Of a stretch of 64,000 nt of DNA, positions 12,037 through 24,957 are shown one piece after another. Numbering within the stretch: the stretch's first letter is position 1; the number at the start of each line of letters is the position of its first letter. The notes under the pieces were generated by a model, which was not told the origin of the DNA, did not search any database, and was given only the letters and a program-made list of their open reading frames with translations. The stretch lies in the NCBI GenBank assembly GCA_963082975.1, contig OY720346.1, positions 41,505,787 to 41,569,786 of the forward strand, in the 5' to 3' direction. This DNA comes from Labia minor. Lineage: Eukaryota; Arthropoda; Insecta; Dermaptera; Spongiphoridae. The position numbers and the translations under genes are program-made.

Positions 12037-15000
12037 TTTTCTTTCTTTCTTATTTAAGTTTATTGATTTATTCATTTTGTCCAAAAATATTATTTATATA
12101 AATATATACATATATATAAATAATCGATTATTCTTTTTATTTATAAGAATTTTTATCTATAATGATTTATTTCAATAATTATATTAATAAATATTCTAAA
12201 TATATAATAAAATGAATATTATACTATTATAAATGTGAGAAGCTTTATTTTAATATTTTCTCGAAATTTTTGTTAATTAAAAAAGTTTATTAGTTTTTAT
12301 CTTAGATTTAATTTAGGGAATGAGAAATAAAGAAGGGCAAACATATGGAACTGTCTGTGGTTGAACGAGACGGTCGCTATCACCAAAAATCCATTTTAGC
12401 CACATCTAGAAATTAAAAAACTTCTTTCTTGTGCTTTTTAGGAAGGTGGCGGAATAAAAGTATTCTTTTTTTCATTTAGTTAAAATAATATATATATATA
12501 TATATAATATTTATTATCTATAATAATTAAAGTAACCATATTCATTCATCTTAAATATCCCAGCAAATTAAATGAATATCTAGGATAGTATATATCTTCT
12601 TTAAAAATTAATAATAATAAATTATTCTTAAAAAAATAAAAATAAATTAAAATTATTTAATTAAATATTTGAATGAAAATATAAAGTAAAATATAAAAGA
12701 ATCAAATAATAATAATTTTTTAAGATAGGATAATAACATTTCTATATTTCTAAATTTAATCAATTATATTTAGCAATTGAATTGTAAATGTGAATTTATA
12801 TGACTAAATATGAATTCTGAATAATTCACAAAATTAGATTTTATTATTTATAAAATCTGTATCTAAATACATAATAAAAATAATTATCAATTAATTACAT
12901 TTAATCGGTAGAGTTAATTTAGTTTATTCTCTCTTCTTGATTTCATTTTTTATAAATATTTATATAAAAGTTTATATTGCATGACATTCTTATCTATTCA
13001 TCTTGTAATCTACTTTTATATGAAAATGATAAATATATTTCTTAATGGTTTTATAATTAAAGGATTCAAGTTATTTAATTTATTTACCAACGAACGAGAT
13101 GAAGATAGTTTAATCAGCGAGTAGAAATTAAGTCATGTGTTAAAAACCCACCCTGATAATAATCGATAAATCTTTTGTTTGGAATTATATTATAAATAAT
13201 ACTAATTGAAGAAAAGTGAATTTTCTTTCTACTTTCTTTCTATTTGTTAACTTCTGCTTTAATAAACAATTGCTTTTACCCTTAAGGGATATTGGAGATA
13301 GAAGTTTTATGGGTAGGTAACCTCTTTTGTTTATACTAACAAGGTCAACTACCCTCAAGGGGTTTGCTATTGCAATTCTATATCTAACTACATACAATGA
13401 ACTCACTCCAAATCTAACCAATCCACTCTGATTAGATGCAATAACAAAATTTGAATTGTCTCATCAGATAAATTAATCATTAGAAGAAATTAAAGAAAAG
13501 TTTTAATATTTGAATATGTCGAAGTTGTTTTATCCAATTTAACCAAGCATGATAATAACACACCACATCAATTTAAAAAAAAACAAACAATTAATTTATT
13601 CTCATCTCGACTATTTATGTTATTAGTGTAAAGTTTGTGTTAAAATATTGTTTAAGAGTTTTTGGTTAATTATAGAATGGGACTAAATTAAAATACAAAT
13701 TAATTTTGGTTTTCACTTCATTTAAAATTGAAACGCGAACTTTAAACACCAAAAGGGAGTGTCAAAAGTTTTCATTTTACTTGCTCATTTAAATCATAAC
13801 CAACTTTATTATTACCGGTAAAATATTTATTATATTTAATTGATATTTTTTTTAATTAGGAATCATTTAGTTATTTATTTTTTAATTCAACATTACCTCT
13901 TTTTTTTAATTTAATTAATGAAAACGTGTTATTTTCTTTGAATTATTATAACAACGGCGTTCAACAAAAAAAGATAAAAAAAAATAAAATAAAATAATAT
14001 AAATTGAAATATTAAAGAGGATACCTTGAATAATTATTATAAATAGAAAACCAGTTCAGATTGCATACAAAGATTTTATTTAATTGAATAACTTGATTGT
14101 GTTTTCCTGAAATGTTGATGATAATGAAGAAGGAACACCCCAATCTACAATCTTGTTATTCATTCATTCTATATTTGACAAAAAACAATTTAATTTTACT
14201 TTAAATAGTAATATTAAAATTACTTCCAATTATTTTTAGTAAGAAATAGAATAAGAATAGAAGCAATTATTGGTATTATCAATAATTAAATTCAAAATTT
14301 TAGTTTGAATATTGCAATCTATATTAAGATAAAATCTAAATACTATAATGTAAATATACAAGAAACAATAAATAATCTGTTAAAATTAAATTTTAAATAA
14401 CAAACCTTTTGAATATTTATTGTATTTATTTCTATTATATATCATTGAAAATTCATTAAACAATTCATTGATTAACAAATAAAATTAAAAGTTTTTAAAG
14501 AATATTATAAAATCAAATTTTTCATCATTCATAAATATTCAACATAAAAAATAAAAAGTAGATTCAATTCTACATATTGTCTTCAAATCCTTTTTGGATT
14601 GTTTGTTTGATTTATTCGTTTCGATCGAAGAAATAAACAAGAAATAATAGTAATAATAATAATAATAATAGTATATTTAAAGAAAGAAAATAATTTTGAA
14701 TTGAAAAAATCTATCCTATGTATATTTCAAGACAAATATGATGTAAAATACTCTGCATTACTTGTTAAACAAATAACATTTTGTTTGGAATATATTATAT
14801 GAATAAATTTAGATGAATAAAAAAAAACAGATGCTTAAAAGAAGAGTGAAGAATATTGAATAAAAATAAAAATTCCATTTATATGGCCCTTATGAATTGT
14901 TTAGCGATTTTTCCTATATTGTTTAGAATTAATAAGAATGTGGCGTGTATGATTCGTTTAAGATAAATAAAAGTGTATTAGCACGAAAGGGGAAGAGTAT

Positions 15001-16380
15001 GATTTTTAATCATTCTTTTCTTTATTATTTTAATAATTTACAAAAAGTATAATTATTTTTATAGGGTATTAAGCTAATTTTATAACAAACTATAATGTTT
15101 CAAATACACGTCATTAAGAAGTTAAATATATATAAATAGATAATATATGCAATTATATAAATAGAAAAATTAAGACAAATCTTTATGATAAAATAATATA
15201 TATAAAAAAAAAATAACTTTTGAAAAATTTCTTTAGCTTCAATTAAAAGAAGTAGAAGGCTTATACATAATATTATTACAAAAAAGGAAAGAAAAACTTT
15301 CTTAAATTTAACCTTCTTCATAAGATAACTAAAAAGTTTGAATGCTGTGTGGTCGGCCTTTACGCCCTCATCAAAAGGCTTTAAAAGTCTTTCTGTCTGG
15401 AATACGAATCGAAAAATCCTTTGAAATGAGAACCGTGTGACCATGAAATACAATTTGAAGAATTTTTTTTTTCAACTAGCCAAGTGCCCTTCGCCATCGA
15501 GTTAAGCCCAAAGAGATATACATATAGGATAAGGTAGTTTTTTTTTTGAGAAATGAATAGATTCTAGTATCAATTTTGAAAATTAAAAGATTCCATTAAA
15601 CTTTTTATATACCATTTTAAAAAGTTGAATGTTCCAAGTTCTTTTTTATATGAAAAAAAAAAAATATTTTAATTATTAATCACTATGTAATACCTATAAT
15701 ATAAAATCATATTTTATAAAAATATACATACAACATTTTAATGAATATTATATTTTCTACTATTGAGGTTGGGATAAAACAATTTAATTAGAAAATTATT
15801 CGATTAATTACATATTTTATCTAAAACATAAAAAATTAAAAATTAATTTTTTTTTTAAATAAAAAGTTGAATAAAAAATATTTATAATTAAATTTATATA
15901 TTTTTAAATCATATACTGAATTTCAAAAGAATAAAATATTCCTCGACATATATAGTATATATCTAAAAATTACATAATTAAAATATATATGTATATATAT
16001 ACGTGAGTTTTTGTATAAAAAAATTTCAACCGATAATTAAATAACAATAAAAAAAATACTTCTTTTAACTGTACTATGGATATCAGTATTAATAAAAATA
16101 TTTAAAATTAAATGAATAATTAATATATATAAAAACTCCCTCAAAAATATTTTACATTATCATTTAAGAGTTAATAGTATATGCAAGTATATTTATATTT
16201 CTAGATATTTATTTAGTGCATTTAGATAAAGAAATATCTGTTATTTAATTAATATGTAGTTTTTCTAGACTGATGTATGATTTATTTAAAAAAATGTATT
16301 AATGATATAATAATAATATTGATCCGTATTATATACCTACTAGAATGTATTGTTTCATAACGTTAATTGGAATATGAAGA
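12037..16380. other. Long AT-rich spacer
   Basis: I see no gene or recognisable repeat over more than 4 kb. It contains an (AAT)n tract at about 14645-14670 and many A/T homopolymers. Minus-strand frames at 13185-13421 and 15100-15453 are AT-codon-rich without motifs. The latter has a hydrophobic C-terminus built from ATA/TAT codons and is judged accidental. Confidence 0.55.
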
Positions 16381-18646
16381 TGATTTCTTTTGTTGATTGA
16401 TAACCATAGAAACCATTTTTTGAATAGTGCGCTATCTAACGAGAAAAACTCTAATCTATTTATGATTTAAAATTGAAGTAGGAACAATGCCATATACAAT
16501 ACAAAAGGGATTTAGAGGCAATAATAAATTCTAAAATTATGTATATAAATATAGAATTTAGGGCAAAAGATAGGATTGAATACTCTTTCTATTAGCCATT
16601 TATATTCTTTTTCAAAAAATAAAAACTTGCAATTTGCTACGAAAATCTCTCTTAGTATTTTCTTATTTTTCTCAAACTGGAATCCGTGGGCATCTCTCTC
16701 ACTCTCTTAGAATCATGCATTATTCATCCTTCATCTGACTTTATGGGAAAATTTCATTTCTACCCTTTATACAGTATTTAAAAAAAACAACGTTAAAGTC
16801 ACATTCTAAGCAAGATTTTGAATCCTTAAGTCAATTAATATTTAATAAATGTATGTGCAAATGGGTATAAGAGAGAGTAGGGGAAGAGGCACAACTCGCA
16901 GAATATATATTCTCTAAGAAGAAGTTAAAGAGGGTGGATGTGCGAAGGAATGAAGGGAAGGGACAAATTAGTCGGAACGCGCGAGGCCAACAGCTGGGAC
17001 CAACATTAAGCCCCGCTTACCGGCTAAGTTAAGTACGGATTAAGTTGTCGCTATGGACTGGCACTCGGCAGGGCGGAGGTTCACTGAGCTTCTTGCATAC
17101 ATATCCATACTTTAAAGCAATGACAGTGGAGGCTCAACGGTTGGAACAGATAAACCCCTCACCTCTCCTTTTGAACAGGAGAAAAGAGAAAGAGAGATAC
17201 GCAAAATCAGCGTATTTTTATTACATTTATTATCTAACCATTAAATTAAATGAAATCAAGTTTTTGACATACCAAACTTAGGGGTGGTTATTTTTTTATT
17301 CACTAATTATGAATTTAATTAGACGAGTCAAATGAAAAATAAATCAAGACCATGTATATCAGTACGAATAATAGTAGTAGTAGTACTTAAAAAAAAAAGA
17401 GTAGGATTCATCGATTCATTCTCGCATAAAAAGAAAAGAAAAAAAAATATGAAAGAAGTAGAAAAGAGAGAGAAAGAGAGAGATAGAAAAAAAGATTCTT
17501 AAAATAAAAGACGCTTCATTATAATGAATTCTTTTTCCCCAATCCCGTTTTTTTTAATTTTCTAATGAATTGTAAGGTATTTTTATTATATATACTTCTG
17601 TTTTCCCTTAATGAGTTTAAATGAAGAAATGAATAGTTCATGCTCTTTTTTCAAAATTATTTATTTATTTTTCATTTTTCATTCTATTATATTTTCATTT
17701 TTCTCTTATTGAAAAAAATTAATAAATAAATAGAATCTATCAATGAAAGAGATGCCAAAGTGAAAATGAAAATAGCATGCTATTTTTTATTATATAACTA
17801 TATTTATTTTTAGGGGGGAAAATATAAAAATAAATTTCCCCTTAATCTCTTATTTATTAATTTAATTATTCATAAATCAAATTAGGTTGTAAATATTTTG
17901 ATATTTCTTTACATTTAAAAAAATTTGAATTTTTTTTAAATTCTAGTAAATCAATATTGAAATATTGAGACTCTAAAAAAAATATCTATGAGAGAATCTA
18001 AAAATAGGATATAAAAAATCATAATATGATAAGATTAATAACATCATTATTATTATAAATACACTAAATAATTTATTTGTATGTTGCTTTTTTTGACTAC
18101 TGAAACATTGAAAATAAAATTTGTAACATTTGTTTTTGTTTTACAAAATAATTTTCTAAAATAAATAATAAATGTTGAAATTTTAATAATTAATCTTATA
18201 CCTTTAATATTAAATAATATAAAATGATTGTGTTTTATGTAAAATTATATTAATTAATACAAAAAAAAACGAAACAAATTTTTATTATAAATATATGAAA
18301 TAGAAAAACAATTTTAGTTTATAATTTTAGTAGAGATAAATGTTAGAATAATGAGATAATAATGTTGAGTATATTTATTTAAAATCAAATCAAAACTTTT
18401 TCTTAAAATGATTTAATTAGTCAATTTATAAAATTAAAGTTAGGTTAAGGCAAAAGAAAACTTGTTAAGAAATTTTTCTTAATGGGATACCTATAATTGT
18501 ATTTATCGTTATAAGTTAGAAGAATCTTTGTAGTAATTTTTTGATATTTTTTTTATTAACTGATTGTGTGTGATGTCTATTAATTTTCCCCTTCTAATAT
18601 ACAAGTCGAAAATAATTTAATATTAAAAAATTTCTTTGATTCAAAT
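16381..18646. other. AT-rich spacer with one GC-richer island
   Basis: Mostly AT-rich sequence without genes. The exception is 16960-17130, described separately. A purine-rich GAGAAAGAGAGA stretch lies near 17465-17485. Confidence 0.5.
16960..17130. other. GC-richer island, candidate conserved non-coding or exonic sequence
   Basis: About 170 bp of near-50% GC in a background of roughly 20-25% GC. It includes GGCCAACAGCTGGGACC (with the E-box CAGCTG) and GCACTCGGCAGGGCGG. No transposon signature and no repeat copy elsewhere in the window were noticed. An open frame starts inside it at 17045 but becomes AT-rich and meaningless after ~50 codons. A host regulatory element or exon is possible but not shown. 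Confidence 0.3.
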
Positions 18647-18766
18647 CAGTGGTTCCCAAAGTGGTCTATATCGACTCCCAGAGGTCTATGTTTCAGGTTA
18701 AATAGGGGGTCTACCCAAAACCGAAAAACATGACAAGGGGTCTACAAAAAAGTTTGGGAACCTATG
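18647..18766. mobile_element. hAT-type MITE
   Basis: The left end is CAGTGGTTCCCAAAGTGG. The reverse complement of the right end is CATAGGTTCCCAAACTTT, giving imperfect terminal inverted repeats of about 15 bp. The flanks ATTCAAAT and ATTTATAT could be a worn 8-bp target duplication (6 of 8 identical). A CAGTGGTTCCCAAA end is typical of widespread hAT non-autonomous elements. It has no coding capacity. Confidence 0.7.
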
Positions 18767-18955
18767 ATTTATATCAATACATATAATGTATTAAATTTTA
18801 TTTTAGAAACATGAAATTATAATATTTTATAAAATAATACACTTTTAATGTCAATATGGAATTGAATCTCTTCTATTAATATTTCAATTTTTAACCTAAT
18901 ATAATTATTACTGTCAAGAAACGAGGAGACCGAGTCTCTTTTTAATTTTATATAA

Positions 18956-19571
18956 TTTTTACCCACCGACGATAGTAAGGGAGGTATTGTTTTCACACCA
19001 AATTTCACATGTGGGGATTTTTACATATCTCCACGAATCATTCATTTTCTTAACAGAAAAAAGTATTTTTAGCATGATGTCTGTCCGTCCGTCCGTCCGT
19101 ATAGATGTGTACAGCCTGAACGGCTTGATGAAATTTGGTCTATTTACTTAATGCATCAGTGGGATGAATTGATCAACTTTTGGTGCAAATCCGGAAACCG
19201 GAAGTGGTAGTATTAGCGATCGACGATAGGAAGGGAAGGGTTATTTTCACACCAACTTTTAACATGAGGAGATGTTTTTCATATCATCACGAATCATTCA
19301 CTATGCATTGGTTTTATACTCGAGAAAAATCATCTTTTTTAGTTTTTTCTTAATTTAAAATTTTATGACGTCATCCAGCCATTCATGACGTCACAGCCTG
19401 GTCTTACATATATATTATAAATAAAATAAAATTAAAAATATTTATGTTATATGCCTATCTGTTTTTTATTACATTAATAGATATATTAAAATTATTTGAA
19501 ATTGTTTCTGTAGCTGGAAATTAATTTACTTCAAACCGTCGGTCGGTTCGGACCTGGCCACAGGTAACTTA
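18956..19571 (-). mobile_element. Family-1 element, copy D
   Basis: Nearly complete minus-orientation member. The left end reads TTTTTACCCACCGACG (one substitution). A short internal deletion removes part of the GGCTCAACCGATTTTGATG block near 19120. The terminal hairpin CCTGGCCACAGGT is kept. It is inverted relative to copy E 1.26 kb away, so the two could pair as a long hairpin. Confidence 0.75.
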
Positions 19572-20826
19572 TTTTTTTTATTTAATAATTTCTCATTTGG
19601 TTATATCATTTCAAGCACTTCTTGTCCTCTATTATTATCATCTTTTCAGATTTCAAGAGTAGCGAGATAGGGATATTTTTAAGGGTTAATTTTGTTAAGC
19701 GAGGCAGTTAATATAAAACCTATCCTGGATTTCTCTCCCACTCTTTTATATACTGTGTGTCATATACATACAACATGCATACATTCATACATATGTATAT
19801 AAAGTGTGTCCAGTCTGTATGTTTGTCTCTTAACACGTTAGTGAGGAGGGATGTTTGTCATGCATGTGTTAATTCCTCCCAAGCCCCACCCCCAGCCCCA
19901 CATACACATACACTCTCACCCAAACCTCTACTTTCCTTCCCGCCTCTTTTTGACCCTTTCTCTCATGTCCCTTGTGCTACTGCTTATACTGTCCGGGGGT
20001 ATTCACATCCAATGGCTTTCTAGATTTTAATTATAAAATTAATCTTGTAATAGAGGAGATGACCCGGAGACATTCTCCCGGAGGATACCCACCAAATAAT
20101 AGACCAACAAATTGCCTAGTTAAGTTTTGACAAAATGAATAGAACGCAAATAAAATAATGTTCTATAGATGATTATCAACAGTCATAAATAGAGAATGTA
20201 GAACACCAATCAACGTTAAACAACCATCACACTATCATATTTATATATAGTAAGTATAGTAAGTATATATACATGGACGGTCCAAATTTATGATTTCAAT
20301 TTTGATTAAATGGAAATTATAATTTGAAAAGTAATAATTCAAAAAATGATCCAGAACACAGAAAATACAATTTAAAATAATAATAGAAAACTTATATAAG
20401 ATAGTAAATAGTATGCGAAGAAGCACTTGACCATTTTAGGCGACAAAATTTACTAGCTAACTTAAAATTTTTCGAAGAATGAGTCAATAGACAAGTGAGA
20501 TTTTGAGATGGATGGTTTATGTATTGTATAAAATATAATAAACAAAAATGCTATAAAACCAAGAAAATTTTATTACTAGTTAAAAAATTTTGTAAGTAGT
20601 TATTTTGTTTTTTGATTTATTATTTGTTGTTTCTAACATGAATTTACATATTAAATTGATTTTATTGATGTTAATTCAATCAATAAATTCATAAAAATTA
20701 TTTTTTCTTGTAAACTAATTGATTATTTTATTTCTTAATTCATATACTCCTAATTATTTAATTCTAAGGATTCAATTCCAATTTTTTTATTGAGCACATT
20801 TTACTTTCGATATATCTATAATATAA
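19572..20826. other. Spacer
   Basis: AT-rich apart from a C-rich, pyrimidine-biased block at about 19870-19990. That block creates a proline-rich chance frame. No gene recognised. Confidence 0.5.
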
Positions 20827-21460
20827 TAAGTTGACCTGTGGCCAGGTCCGAACCGACCGACGGTTTGAAGTAAATTAATTTCCAACTACAGAAACAATTT
20901 CAAATAATTTTAATATATCTATTAATGTAATAAAAAACAGATATGGATACATAAATAATAAATATAAACATTTTTAATTTTATTTTATTTATAATATATA
21001 TGCAAGACCAGGCTGTGACGTCATGAATGGCTGGATGACGTCATATAATTTTAAATAAAAAAAAAACTAATAAATATGATTTTCCCGAGGATAAAACCAA
21101 TACAAAGTGCATGATTTATGGTGATATATAAAAAAATCTCCTTTGGTGTGAAAATAACCCTTCCCTTCCGATCGTCAATCGCTAATACTACCACTTCCGG
21201 TTTCCGGATTTGCACCAAAAGTTGATCAATTCATCCCACTGATGCATGAAGTAAATATACCAAATTTCATCAAAATCGGTTGAGCCGTTCAGGCTGTACA
21301 CATCTATACGGACAGACGGACGGACGGACGGACAGACATCATGCTAAAAATACTTTTTTCTGTTAAGAAAATGCATGATTCGTGGAGATATGTAAAAATC
21401 TCCACATGTGAAATTTGGTGTGAAAACAATACCTCCCTTACTATCGTCGGTCGGTAAAAA
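20827..21460 (+). mobile_element. Family-1 element, copy E
   Basis: Complete plus-orientation member: TAAGTTGACC start, intact hairpin GACCTGTGGCCAGGTC, a GGAC/AGAC microsatellite near 21308-21340, and end GGTCGGTAAAAA. It abuts directly on the Helitron-derived zone at 21461. Minus-strand frames here (21304-21580) only translate the repeat. Confidence 0.78.
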
Positions 21461-22037
21461 TGAATCGCAAAATGTGTTGGTAAGCGCATAACTCAATAAC
21501 GCCTGGACCAAGTTTGCCAATTCTTTTTTTTTAATGTTCGTTGAAGTCCAAATACGATTTTTACGACGAGAAAAAATCAAATAATTGCTGGGAAAACCCT
21601 AAAAACAGCCCTTTTCTTTTTCCCTATACAAACGTAACGTTACCATGGCAACCGATAAAAACAAATTTCAAATTTGACTCTACATTTTAGTTAAAAATTT
21701 TTTTCCAGAAAAAATCAAGATTAAGTAGGTATTTAGAAAATAGTAGGCAAAGAAAAGAACGTTTAAAATTAAGTCCGGTAGGGTCATCTGATTTGTTAGA
21801 ATTACAAAAGATAGTGAACTTAAAATTAAAAAACGATTAATTGAGTCTCAATCTGAGAGAGAAAATTATCTTTTTAAAGATAGGGTCTTACATGCAGCTG
21901 GTCTCTCTAAAGAGTCAGAAGAATAATAAGCGGGAGTGTCCTCCCCTAGACTTTCCCGCATATAAATATGTATAAAGAGTTGTGAATGAATATTTAGAAT
22001 GTAATAAAGTACTACTTCCGGTTAACTGATATTTTAA
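21461..22037 (+). mobile_element. Degraded Helitron-type sequence, part 1
   Basis: Contains two short coding relics on the plus strand. One is an arginine/lysine-rich segment (RQRKERLKL-like, about 21725-21835). The other, in another frame at about 21818-21927, reads ESQSERENYLFKDRVLHAAG and then stops twice. A homologous segment (QSERVNRLFKNRILHEAG) recurs at 23083-23136, upstream of a Helitron 3' terminus. Such RSTET/SE-rich repeats resemble N-terminal parts of Helitron-encoded proteins, but this assignment is from memory. Frameshifts and stops make it non-functional. Confidence 0.5.
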
Positions 22038-22572
22038 ATGTAAAAAAAAACAGATATGGATATAATATAAATATTTTTAATTTTATTTTATTTACAATAT
22101 ATAAGGGCTGGCTGTGACGTCATGAAGTGCTGGGTGATGTCATATAATTTTAAATTAAGAAAAAACTAATGAAGATGATTTTTCTCGAGGATAAAACCAA
22201 TACAAAGTGCATAACACGTGGAGATATGTCCTCACGTGAAATTTGATATGAAAATAACCCTTCACTTCCTCTCTTCGATCGGCAATTCTAGCACTTCCGG
22301 TTTCCGGATTTGCACTAAAAGTTGATCAATTCATCCTACTGATGTATTAAGTAAATATAGCAAATTTCATCAAAATCCGTTGAGCCGTTCAGGCTGTATA
22401 CATCTATACGGGCGTACGGACAGACGGACGGACGGACGGACAGACATCATGCTAAAAATACTTTTTTCTGTAAAGAAAATGCATGATTCGTGGAGATATG
22501 TACCTAAAAATATCCATAGGTGAAATTTGGTGTGAAAACAATACCTCCCTTACTGTCGTCGGTCGGTAAAAA
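22038..22572 (+). mobile_element. Family-1 element, copy F (5' truncated)
   Basis: Begins inside the family-1 consensus (at the ACAGATATGGATA block) and runs to GGTCGGTAAAAA. It has many substitutions compared with other copies, including a disrupted TGACGTCAT segment, and is probably older. The motif TAAAGTACYACTTCCGGTTA occurs just before it (about 22006) and again at about 22717. This suggests that copy F lies inside, or between duplicated parts of, the surrounding element. Confidence 0.7.
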
Positions 22573-23233
22573 AGAAACGCTACTTGTATAGGTAAAAGAT
22601 CATGATGAAATTTGGTATCTCAATTTTTTTCATATTTTTAAATCTATATACAAAATATGAAGCTAATATCTCGAAGCAAACTGGTACTTTACTTGAAAGG
22701 TAAACGCAACCAGTGTAGGTAAAGTACCACTTCCGGTTAACCGATTTTGACGAAATTTTGATAGAAATCTACAAACTGTGAATAATATCGGTGTACCAAA
22801 TTTCGATGTCCTAGCTTGATTAGTTTTTGAGTAAATTTGCTTACAGACACACATACATACATACATACATACATACACACACACAGACATAATTCAAAAA
22901 ATGGTATTTTCCGACTCAGGGAGGTCTAAAACGTCAAGATCTATCGAAATCTCGAAGTCGAAATTTTTGGCGATTCCAATACTTCCCTTATACGAAGTAT
23001 GCGGGGAAGTAAAAAAGAAGAGAGGCTAAAAAAAGATAGGATTTATATCATACTGACAATGAGACTCGATCTTCGGAGCCTCAGTCAGAGAGAGTAAATA
23101 GGCTCTTTAAAAATAGGATCTTGCATGAGGCAGGTCGCTCTACTGAGACAGATGAAGAAAAATATGAGAGGTTAAAAAAGACAGAGCCCCCGTCTAGGTG
23201 TGAAGAGCGCCGAAGGCGCTCTGAGCAGCTAGT
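22573..23233 (+). mobile_element. Helitron 3' part with DINE-like body and CTAG terminus
   Basis: The order of parts is: a CTTCCGGTTAACCGATTTTG block; CATA and CACA microsatellites (about 22850-22885); a segment around ATCTCGAAGTCGAAATTT; then a plus-strand coding relic that reads to about 23232; and the terminus. The terminus has the palindrome GAGCGCCGAAGGCGCTC (23205-23221), 7 bases, then CTAG (23229-23232) and T. This is a canonical Helitron 3' end. The relic frame runs through the hairpin and would encode EERRRRSEQL. Confidence 0.7.
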
Positions 23234-23449
23234 ATATCTATATATTTAAATACCAAAAAATATCTCTCACTATTATAAATATTTCATTACTTTTTTAAAT
23301 TAAACTAATTAATATATTTTAATAAAATGTATTATTTTTTATTAACTAAACCGTACTTTTTATTGGAATTTATAATTTAGTAAAAAGTAATTTTCTTAAT
23401 TGACTATCTTACTTTATTAAAGTTACAAATTTGCTTTATTAGAAAGGAT

Positions 23450-23640
23450 CAGGGCCGCATCTAGGGTTTTGAGCACCCATATCAAAGCAAAATTTGGCGC
23501 CCTTTCATACAAGAATACAAAAATTTACTGCAAATTAAAAAGGATATAAAAGAAAATAAATCAAAACTAGACAAAAATAATGAATATAAAAAAAAATTTG
23601 GAAATTGGACGCCCCTTTTATCCAGCGCTGGAAAAGGTTA
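23450..23640. mobile_element. hAT-like MITE remnant
   Basis: Starts CAGGGCCGCATCTAGGG, a form common at hAT MITE ends, and includes GGCGCCCTTT-type sequence shortly inside. A partial counterpart, GGACGCCCCTTTTATCC, lies near 23608. The right end and the target duplication could not be fixed, so the limits are approximate. Confidence 0.4.
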
Positions 23641-24317
23641 CTGCTTTGGGTACATTTGTATTATTTATATATATATATATATTTATATTCATATTTAAAT
23701 TAACATATATTACAATAAATGGTTGATAAAGTTATTAGGTATTTTGATATTAATATTAAACATTATTAAAATATATGTAATAATATATTGTAATAAAAAA
23801 TATCTAAATTTTTAAAAATTTTATTTCTTAATAAAAAAATTATTAATATAATTTATTACTAATCAGGAGATTTATTATTTTATATATTAAAAAAAAAATA
23901 AAATAATAATAGTTTGCGTGAGTTTGGAAAATGTTAGAACGAAGTAAGTTTTATACTTACAAATCTTTTAGTTGAAATGAAACAAAATTCAATAAAAAAA
24001 TTATTTACCTTAAATAAGATAATATAAATTTTATGTCTATTATCTTGTTCAGGTATTAAGTCGTTTTTATAAGTCTCATAAATTGTGATTATAAGAGGAT
24101 TTTAAGTTTCTTCAAGAGAGAAATGTTGTTCTGCTGAGAAATAGTTGAAAATAAATAATATAATTTAAAGAAATCAATATAATATATTAAATAAACCATA
24201 AAAAAATAAAAATAAATAAGTAAATTTTGCTAAATAAATCAAGTCATTGATAAAGGAACACTTCGCAAGTTAATTATTTTTTTTAAAATAATGTTTAAGT
24301 ATGTATAGTGAAGGAAA

Positions 24318-24957
24318 TAAGTAGACCTGTGGCCAGGTCCGAACCGACCGACTGTTTGAAATAAATTAATTTCCAGCTACAGAAACAATTTCAAATAATT
24401 TTAATATATCTATTAATGTAATAAAAAACAGATATGGATACATAAATAATAAATATAAACATTTTTAATTTTATTTTATTTATAATATATATGCAAGACC
24501 AGGCTGTGACGTCATGAATGGCTGGATGACGTCATATAATTTTAAATCAAGAAAAAACTAATAAATATGATTTTTCTCGAGGATAAAACCAATACAAAGT
24601 GCATGATTCGTGGTGATATATAAAAAAATCTCCTTTGGTGTGAAAATAACCCTTTCCTTCCTATCGTCGATCGCTAATACTACCACTTACGGTTTCCGGA
24701 ATTGCACCAAAAGTTGATCAATTCATCCCACTGATGCATTAAGTAAATATACCAAATTTCATCAAAATCGGTTGAGCCGTTCAGGCTGTACACATCTATA
24801 CGGACGGACGGACGGACAGACGGACAGACGGACGGACAGACATCATGCTAAAAATACTTTTTTCTGTTTAGAAAATGCATGATTCGTGGAGATATGTAAA
24901 AATCTCCACATTTGGTGTGAAAACAATACCTCCCTTACTATCGTCGGTCGGTAAAAA
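24318..24957 (+). mobile_element. Family-1 element, copy G
   Basis: Complete plus-orientation member with intact 5' hairpin, expanded GGAC/AGAC core (about 24801-24840) and end GGTCGGTAAAAA. An internal deletion removes the TGTGAAA part of ACATGTGAAATTTGG near 24908. It is very similar to copy I, including the shared variant CTTTGGTGTGAAAATAACCC, so the two are close relatives within the family. Confidence 0.78.

Noticed and set aside
15100-15453. 117-codon minus-strand frame with hydrophobic end as a membrane protein
   Set aside because: The hydrophobic stretch comes from ATA/TAT-rich sequence typical of the background. No motif and no neighbouring signals.
16970-17060. Known microRNA precursor in GC-rich islands
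   Set aside because: I compared islands by eye with mature sequences of common animal microRNAs (let-7, miR-1, miR-9, miR-10, miR-124, bantam and others) and saw no match.
21304-21580. Two overlapping minus-strand frames as small proteins
   Set aside because: They lie in family-1 copy E and the adjoining Helitron zone. The same frame recurs in other copies only because the repeat does, with stops at different positions.
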